A DNA stretch of 11,913 nt. Origin: Candidatus Gastranaerophilales bacterium (GTDB lineage Bacteria > Cyanobacteriota > Vampirovibrionia > Gastranaerophilales > Gastranaerophilaceae). Where the stretch lies: positions 1 to 11,913 of the forward strand of contig UNSJ01000051.1 in the NCBI GenBank assembly GCA_900548405.1, given 5' to 3'. The position numbers and the translations under genes were made by a program. Below, piece after piece: positions 6,707 to 11,913 of the stretch. Numbering within the stretch: the stretch's first letter is position 1; the number at the start of each line of letters is the position of its first letter. The notes beneath the pieces were generated by a model. It searched no databases. It was given only the letters and a program-made list of their open reading frames with translations, and was not told the origin of the DNA.

Positions 6707-8161
6707 ATGGAATTTGTAGAAAACAGAGAAGTTGAAAAAGAACAATTAAAGGCCATTTGCAGGGATATGTTAAAATATTCTCCTTCAAAAATATGCGGCA
6801 TGTTGGGAAACGCTATTATTGTTCCTGTTTATACGAGTCTGTTATCACCTGAACAGTATGGGTTGTATTCTTTATCAATCGCTTTGCTGTCATTTTTGTG
6901 TATTATTTTTTCTGACTGGATTGGACTTTCAGGTTTAAGATTTTTTAAACAGCACCAAATGACACAAGATATGCCTAAATATTTAACTACACTGGTTACA
7001 ATGCTTATAGCAAACATTCTTTTAATGTTTTTGGTGGCGTTTATATTTAGAGAAAATTTCTATGCGTTTTTCAAAATTCCTGCAAAATATTTTTTTGCAA
7101 TATTACTTTTGATTATACCAGTAGCCATAAGAGCATTGTTATTCCAGCTTTTGAGAGCGCAGTTGAAATCCATGTCATTTACGCTTTCAACAATAATAAA
7201 TCAATTTTTAACAATACTTTTATCAATATTCTTTGTAAAATTTTTCCATTTGGGAGCTATTGCGCTTCTATTGGGTATGGGAATTTCAATATCATTAATT
7301 GATTTGCTTTTAATCTATCAAAGTAATATTCTTTCTTGGTTTAAGCTTCAAAAAATAGAGTGGCATTCAGTTTTGCCTATAATTAAATATGGAATACCTA
7401 TTGCTGCAACATCATTAAGCGCATGGATAATTAACCAAAGCAATAAGTTTATTATGAACAGCATACACGGATTTTCTGAAGTCGGTATAGTTGGCGTTGC
7501 TTACGGTTTAACTTTGCCTCTTTTAATGACAATTTTTTCAATAATTACAGTTGCTGCAATCCCTCGTATTATAAATATGTATGAAGAGAGAATTGACGTA
7601 AGACCTTTAATTTCAAGATTTGTAGGATATTTTATCCTTGTAGCTTTGCCTGTAATCACTGTTATTTCAATTTATTCGGTTGATTATGTGCAAATGCTTT
7701 CTTCTAATGAAAAGTTTCTGACAGCATTTAAATTAATACCTTATTTTGCATTCGGAACTTTCTTTATGGCATTAACAGACTACACCACATTACAATACCA
7801 TTTGGCAAATAAAACTTATATTGAATTTATTATAAAATTAACATCAGGCATTGTAGGTGTTGTTTTAAATATATTGCTGATTCCTAATTACGGTTTAGTT
7901 GGTGTAGGGATAGCTACATTGAGCGCAAATTTCTTATATTTCTTGCTGAGCGTAATTATTGTTCTGCCCGGTTTGAGATTAATATCTCCTAACCTGACCA
8001 TTTTACGAATGGCAATTTCATATATACCTTTTGCGGCTTTATATTATGCTTTTAACAAATATTCAGGCATGCCTGCGCTGTTTGAGATGGCTTCTCTAAT
8101 GTTGATTTTCTATTTATGCTATTGGGGCTTGAGCCGTACGCTTTTAAAGCGTCCTGAGTAG
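6707..8161 (+). CDS. Wzx-like oligosaccharide/polysaccharide flippase (MOP superfamily)
   Basis: Inner-membrane protein of 484 aa, nearly all hydrophobic segments joined by short loops, with about 12-14 predicted membrane helices. A cytoplasmic basic/acidic N-terminus (MEFVENREVEKEQ) leads into the typical first-helix region GNAIIVPVYTSLLSPEQYGLY, which in this family reads as 'long-term transport by one of several alternating conformations': family members move undecaprenyl-linked sugars from the inner to the outer face for O-antigen, capsule or protein glycosylation. Later features are the mid-protein YGIPIAATSLSAWIINQSNKF block and the NYGLVGVGIATLSANF block, both common in Wzx proteins. 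Substrate cannot be predicted. No glycosyltransferase genes are adjacent, so it is an isolated flippase between rimO and a giant adhesin. It has its own promoter, 43 bp after rimO. Confidence 0.85.
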   Translation: MEFVENREVEKEQLKAICRDMLKYSPSKICGMLGNAIIVPVYTSLLSPEQYGLYSLSIALLSFLCIIFSDWIGLSGLRFFKQHQMTQDMPKYLTTLVTMLIANILLMFLVAFIFRENFYAFFKIPAKYFFAILLLIIPVAIRALLFQLLRAQLKSMSFTLSTIINQFLTILLSIFFVKFFHLGAIALLLGMGISISLIDLLLIYQSNILSWFKLQKIEWHSVLPIIKYGIPIAATSLSAWIINQSNKFIMNSIHGFSEVGIVGVAYGLTLPLLMTIFSIITVAAIPRIINMYEERIDVRPLISRFVGYFILVALPVITVISIYSVDYVQMLSSNEKFLTAFKLIPYFAFGTFFMALTDYTTLQYHLANKTYIEFIIKLTSGIVGVVLNILLIPNYGLVGVGIATLSANFLYFLLSVIIVLPGLRLISPNLTILRMAISYIPFAALYYAFNKYSGMPALFEMASLMLIFYLCYWGLSRTLLKRPE

Positions 8162-8378
8162 TTGATAAACAAGGCTTTACATTTGTTAATAAATTAGCAA
8201 CAAAAAATTATCATAGACATTATATGTTTTATGTAGGACAGCTGTGTGCAAATTTATTAAGAAAATGTAATAAAAAATAGAAAATTCAATACTCTCTTGG
8301 TAAAATTGGGAAGCTGGACGAATTAAATGAAATAAATAACTTAATAATAATTAGGGAAAATTGAAAGGAAGTAAAAAC
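8162..8378 (+). promoter_or_regulatory. Leader region of the giant adhesin gene
   Basis: This 217-bp gap has no gene. The best promoter candidate is an extended -10, TGG followed by TAAAAT at 8301-8306, resembling the TGC-TAAAAT element before rimO; no good -35 is seen. Predicted start is near 8313, giving a leader of about 66 nt. A clear ribosome site AAGGAAG (8365-8371) lies 7 nt before the ATG at 8379. I see no terminator hairpin for the upstream flippase. Confidence 0.4.
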
Positions 8379-11300
8379 ATGATACAGATTAAAGCCGGTA
8401 AACGAAAAGTTGTTGCTTCGTTATTGACCTTTTGTTTCTTCTTGCAGCAATCTTTCTGTTTGCAGGTATTAGCTACAAATATATCCGGTGTTAACGGAAA
8501 TAATGGTGTTTTTGACATTACTCCTACGGCTAAAAACCCTGCTGGTGATATAGGTTTCAGAAAGTATCAAAATTTTGAACTAAGCGAAGGTGATATTGCT
8601 AACTTAATATTTCACTTGCAAGGTCAGGATTTATCAAAATTTGTAAACCTTGTAGATAATACTATTAATATTCAAGGTATTGTAAACGCTGTTAATAAAA
8701 ATGGTGATTTTAACAATGGTCATGCAGTGTTTATTTCTCCAAACGGCATGGTTGTCGGAGCAAGCGGTGTTTTAAACGTTGGCTCTCTATCAGTATTAAC
8801 TCCTGATCAAGACTCATATGATAAATATAAAAGTGATTTAAGCCGTCCTTCATTAATCAGTGATTATGAATCAAGATTAGGTCAGGGAAATGCTACTGTT
8901 CAAATTGACGGTAAAGTATTAGCCCGTGATTTGGTTAATATTAATGCTTCAAATGTAAATATTTCTCAAAATGCTGCTATTATGGCAGGTATAAAAGACG
9001 CAACAAAACTCCTTTCAAAAGCTCAAGCAGAATCATTGTTTAATCAGTTAGTTAAAGCTGATAATACTGTCAGCGGAAATTCTTTCGCAAATAAAAGCGG
9101 TACAATTAAAATCACATCGTACGGAGCAGATGGCGGTATCAATGTCGCAGGTAATATGAAAAACTTCGGAGCAGGAAATACTGAACTTACAAATTCTGGT
9201 TCAAAAGGTATTAATATTTCCGGAAAAGTTTCTAATGGAAACGGTAATACGACTTTGTCAAATTCAAACGGAGCTGTTAATGTTTCAGGTTCACTTGTTA
9301 ACAACAAAGGAACAATGTCATTATTGAATACAGGTTCAGGTATTAAAGTCGCTTCAACAGGAAATATTTCAAATAATGGAACTTTGCTTGTAACAAACAA
9401 TGGTGCAAACGGAATTCAAATTGACGGTTCTGTTTCCAACAAAAACGGTAATGCTACTTTAACTAATGAATCAGGTGCATTACTTGTAAACGGAACAGTT
9501 TCAAATAACGGAACAAAATTAACAATGACAAATACAGGTTCAGGGTTAAAGATTTCATCAACAGGAAAAGTTGAGAATATCGGTGAACTAGCAATGTCAA
9601 ACAGCGGAGCAGACGGTTTAATAATCGCCGGTTCCGTAAATAACCAAGGTACAGCAAATGTTACAAACACAGGTGCAGGTGAATTACTGGTATCAGGCAA
9701 CTATACAAATAAAGGTAATTCAACATTTACCAATAAGGGTTCTAAAGGTTTAACTATAAGCGGTACTGTTGACAATGCAGGAAACTTATTGCTGGATAAC
9801 TCAGCAGCAGCTTTAACTGTTGACGGTAATGTTATTAACAACGGTAATTTAACTGTTAAAAATACAGGTTCTAAAGGTTTATTAGTTAACGGCACATCAT
9901 CAAACAAAAACGGTTCATCAACTTATACAAATGAATCAGGTGCATTACTTGTAAACGGAACAGTTTCAAATAACGGAACAAAATTAACAATGACAAATAC
10001 AGGTTCAGGGTTAAAGATTTCATCAACAGGAAAAGTTGAGAATATCGGTGAACTAGCAATGTCAAACAGCGGGGCAGACGGTATAATAATCGCTGGTTCC
10101 GTAAATAACCAAGGTATAGCAAATGTTACAAACACAGGTACAGGTGAATTACTGGTATCAGGAAACTATACAAATAAAGGTAATTCAACATTTACTAATA
10201 AAGGTGCTAAGGGGTTAACAATTGGCGGAAGTGTTAATAATAACGGAAAATTATTATTTGATAACTCAGCAGCAGCTTTAACTGTTAACGGTACTGTTAC
10301 TAACACAGGTGAATTAACAGCAGCAAACAGCGGAGCAAACGGTCTTCTTGTTAACGGTTCAATAACAAATTCTACCGGTACTGCAACTTTAACTAATACA
10401 GGGGCTAAAGGCATTACTGTTGCTGATACTGCAAAAGTTACAAACAAAGATAATGCTGTTAACTTAAACAATACAGGCAAAAGCGGAATTATTGTAAAAG
10501 GTTCTGTTAAAGGCAAAGGAATTAATATTGATAACTCAAATTCAAATGTTGTAATAGGTCACAACTCAGGTAAAGATTACCTTACTTCAACTTCTGATGT
10601 AAATATTAATATTAAAGACGGAAGCTTATTAAATTACGGAACTAAATCTAATTTAATTAAAGCTGATAAAAATTTAAACATTGATGTAGAAAACGGAACA
10701 ATAGGATTAGGAGTCGGTAATTGCGAAGACGGTGTTTGCACCGGAGTTGACCCTAATTCAAGAGATTTCTCAAAATCTGTAAACGTTGATGTTGCCGGTA
10801 ATATTAATGCTCAAACAAAAGATACTAAAAATACAAATGATAATTATTTAATTAATATGGCTAGTCGCGGTTCTGATATGAATATTGACAGAATTCATGC
10901 TGACGGCAGAGTAATCCTTCTTGCAGATTACGATGAAAACGGAAAAGCAGGTTCATTATTGAATGCTGCATCTGATGCTTCACTTGCAAATGTAGAAGGT
11001 ACTTCAATTTCCTTAATCGCAAGCGATAAAATAGGAGATGCCAATAAAAAATTAACATTTAACCAGACTGATGTTAACGGCGGTATGGATTTACTTGCAA
11101 TTAATGATATTAACATTAAAGGATTAGATGATAAATATACTCAAACTAATATTTGTACAATGATTTCAAGAGAAGGCAATATTGATGCAGAGTTCTCAGG
11201 TAATACAAATATAAGAGAAATTACAGCAGCAGACGGCATTAAAGTCGTTACACGCGGAGCTGAATTAAATATTGAAAACTTAGGAAAAGTTCCTTATACA

Positions 11301-11913
11301 CCTGAAGATTACTTTGGACCAAATGAAAATATTGCTCCAAAAACAGTAGACCTTACTGCTTTGGATATCAATAAAGGTACAAGACAAGATCCGTTGCTTG
11401 CAGATTCTGTTGTAAAAGTTACAAACGGCAGAGTTCAAGACGGCGGAAAGATTAATGTAGTTGCAGATAACGTATATATTGACGGTGAATATACATCACA
11501 AGGTAAAGACGGTTTCTTTACAAAACCTGATGACAGCACTAACCCTATTGAAGGTAAAGATGTTGAAATTACAAAAAGACCAGTAAAACCTGAAGATGTA
11601 ACAGCTATCGGCAGAGATGAAGACGAAAGAAATTACTACGAACCTGTTGACACCGATACTGATACCGACACAGACACAGATACAGATACAGATACAGATA
11701 CAGACACTGACACAGACACAGACACAGACACTGATACAGATACTGACACAGATACTGACACAGACACAGATACTGACACCGATACCGACACAGACACTGA
11801 TACCGATACTGATACAGATACAGACACAGATACAGATACCGATACAGACACTGACACTGACACAGACACAGACACTGATACAGATACTGACACAGATACT
11901 GACACAGACACAG
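8379..11913 (+). CDS. Giant secreted adhesin-like protein with TPS-type N-terminus, beta-helix repeats and Asp-Thr repeat run (3' end outside window)
   Basis: Open frame of at least 1178 codons with no stop. Residues 1-32 form a signal peptide: basic KAGKRK, a hydrophobic core, and a likely cut after VLA32. The region to about 150 resembles the filamentous-haemagglutinin/TPS secretion domain, with INIQGIVNAVNKNG and then FISPNGMVVGASGVLNVGSL, where SPNG (120-123) replaces the usual NPNG. Residues 254-723 hold about 21 coils of about 22 aa, with consensus like NTGxKGLxVxGxVxNxG, expected to fold as a right-handed beta-helix. Residues 724-1090 are non-repetitive and include a lone cysteine pair (C782, C787) and a KIGDANKKLTF-type exoprotein stretch. 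From residue 1091 an unbroken Asp-Thr run begins. The likely role is a long surface stalk adhesin. A TpsB partner pore, or a C-terminal anchor, would lie outside the window. Confidence 0.85.
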   Translation, partial: MIQIKAGKRKVVASLLTFCFFLQQSFCLQVLATNISGVNGNNGVFDITPTAKNPAGDIGFRKYQNFELSEGDIANLIFHLQGQDLSKFVNLVDNTINIQGIVNAVNKNGDFNNGHAVFISPNGMVVGASGVLNVGSLSVLTPDQDSYDKYKSDLSRPSLISDYESRLGQGNATVQIDGKVLARDLVNINASNVNISQNAAIMAGIKDATKLLSKAQAESLFNQLVKADNTVSGNSFANKSGTIKITSYGADGGINVAGNMKNFGAGNTELTNSGSKGINISGKVSNGNGNTTLSNSNGAVNVSGSLVNNKGTMSLLNTGSGIKVASTGNISNNGTLLVTNNGANGIQIDGSVSNKNGNATLTNESGALLVNGTVSNNGTKLTMTNTGSGLKISSTGKVENIGELAMSNSGADGLIIAGSVNNQGTANVTNTGAGELLVSGNYTNKGNSTFTNKGSKGLTISGTVDNAGNLLLDNSAAALTVDGNVINNGNLTVKNTGSKGLLVNGTSSNKNGSSTYTNESGALLVNGTVSNNGTKLTMTNTGSGLKISSTGKVENIGELAMSNSGADGIIIAGSVNNQGIANVTNTGTGELLVSGNYTNKGNSTFTNKGAKGLTIGGSVNNNGKLLFDNSAAALTVNGTVTNTGELTAANSGANGLLVNGSITNSTGTATLTNTGAKGITVADTAKVTNKDNAVNLNNTGKSGIIVKGSVKGKGINIDNSNSNVVIGHNSGKDYLTSTSDVNINIKDGSLLNYGTKSNLIKADKNLNIDVENGTIGLGVGNCEDGVCTGVDPNSRDFSKSVNVDVAGNINAQTKDTKNTNDNYLINMASRGSDMNIDRIHADGRVILLADYDENGKAGSLLNAASDASLANVEGTSISLIASDKIGDANKKLTFNQTDVNGGMDLLAINDINIKGLDDKYTQTNICTMISREGNIDAEFSGNTNIREITAADGIKVVTRGAELNIENLGKVPYTPEDYFGPNENIAPKTVDLTALDINKGTRQDPLLADSVVKVTNGRVQDGGKINVVADNVYIDGEYTSQGKDGFFTKPDDSTNPIEGKDVEITKRPVKPEDVTAIGRDEDERNYYEPVDTDTDTDTDTDTDTDTDTDTDTDTDTDTDTDTDTDTDTDTDTDTDTDTDTDTDTDTDTDTDTDTDTDTDTDTDTDTDTDTDTDTDTDT
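9465..9740 (+). repeat. Upstream copy of a recently duplicated adhesin segment
   Basis: This segment pairs with 9930-10205 at a constant offset of 465 bp (155 codons, seven coils). By eye there are 8 mismatches in 276 bp, about 97% identity, with the first 143 bp identical. Beyond the segment the register continues at lower identity. Confidence 0.85.
9930..10205 (+). repeat. Downstream copy of the duplicated adhesin segment
   Basis: Partner of 9465-9740. Only three of the eight differences change the protein (Leu to Ile, Thr to Ile, Ala to Thr). The offset of exactly seven coils keeps the beta-helix in register. Confidence 0.85.
11649..11913 (+). repeat. Uninterrupted Asp-Thr hexanucleotide array, continuing past the window
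   Basis: Forty-four consecutive GAY-ACH codon pairs (D-T) with no interruption. Codon use by count: GAC 23, GAT 21; ACA 25, ACT 13, ACC 6, ACG 0. Comparing each pair with the one 24 pairs (144 bp) later gives 8 mismatches over 20 pairs, all third-position and synonymous, with about 55 bp exactly repeated (11715-11769 versus 11859-11913). The unit is 6 bp, so length changes stay in frame. Confidence 0.95.

Larger units (their letters stand above)
9138..10547 (+). repeat. About 21 tandem ~66-bp repeats encoding 22-residue beta-helix coils
   Basis: Residues 254-723 of the adhesin divide into about 21 units of 21-25 residues, averaging 22.4. Typical units are LLVNGTVSNNGTKLTMTNTG, LIIAGSVNNQGTANVTNTG and LLVSGNYTNKGNSTFTNKG. 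A hydrophobic triplet, then a G, an N-rich turn and the N-[ST/K]-G turn recur at fixed places. Unit boundaries are my own division, so ends are approximate. Confidence 0.8.

Noticed and set aside
8138..8152. Perfect inverted repeat ACGCTT-TTA-AAGCGT as a terminator for the flippase gene
   Set aside because: It is inside the coding sequence, has a short AT-rich stem and is not followed by a T-run.
9044..10516. Several minus-strand open frames rich in P, F, L and V opposite the adhesin
   Set aside because: They are antisense shadows of the repeat region; their similarity to each other just reflects the duplicated 276-bp segment.
9138..10547. Regular ~66-bp periodicity that could suggest a CRISPR array
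   Set aside because: The repeats are imperfect, in frame, without unique spacers, and encode consistent beta-helix coils.
11636..11911. Minus-strand open frame of Ser-Val repeats
   Set aside because: It is the mirror of the plus-strand Asp-Thr hexamer array, where no stop codon can arise. The plus frame continues a long, clearly structured protein.

Overview
The window looks like chromosomal DNA of an AT-rich diderm (outer-membrane) bacterium. The evidence is an outer-membrane secretin, a type IV pilus/type II secretion motor, a lipid-linked sugar flippase, and a large exported protein whose N-terminus resembles the two-partner-secretion (TPS, filamentous haemagglutinin-like) domain. The standard genetic code, AGGAG-type ribosome binding sites and this combination of genes would suit a gut Melainabacteria/Vampirovibrionia lineage (Gastranaerophilales type). 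That placement is an inference from gene style only; no rRNA or other marker is present.

Layout. 1-4143: a co-directional block of secretin (3' part only), PilB/GspE ATPase and PilC/GspF platform protein, which together assemble or extrude a pilus-like fibre. 4161-4976: a short-chain dehydrogenase/reductase 17 bp behind pilC, probably on the same transcript. 4954-5190 (minus strand): a 78-aa Cro/CI-like helix-turn-helix protein overlapping the reductase tail to tail. 5191-5358: a dense divergent control region with a strong minus-strand promoter, two tandem 16-bp palindromes spaced 20 bp apart, and a promoter for the next gene. 5359-6663: rimO, the uS12 methylthiotransferase. 6707-8161: a polytopic Wzx-like polysaccharide flippase with its own promoter. 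8379 to the window end: the first 3.5 kb of a giant secreted adhesin-like gene, still open at the edge.

The adhesin is the most distinctive element. After a signal peptide and TPS-like domain it carries about 21 beta-helix coils of about 22 residues. A seven-coil block has been copied recently: 276 bp at 97% identity, offset 465 bp. A 366-residue non-repetitive stretch follows, and then an uninterrupted Asp-Thr dipeptide run of at least 44 units that leaves the window. That run has its own 144-bp higher-order period, and every difference between periods is a synonymous third-position change.

Working together: most genes serve the cell surface (pilus or secretion machine, glycan flippase, giant adhesin). 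rimO is housekeeping. The small HTH gene looks like a self-regulated switch whose operators overlap its own -35 element, and whose mRNA is probably leaderless. The PilB N-terminus contains the two-part 24-residue pattern of c-di-GMP-binding MshEN domains, so the pilus motor may be second-messenger controlled.
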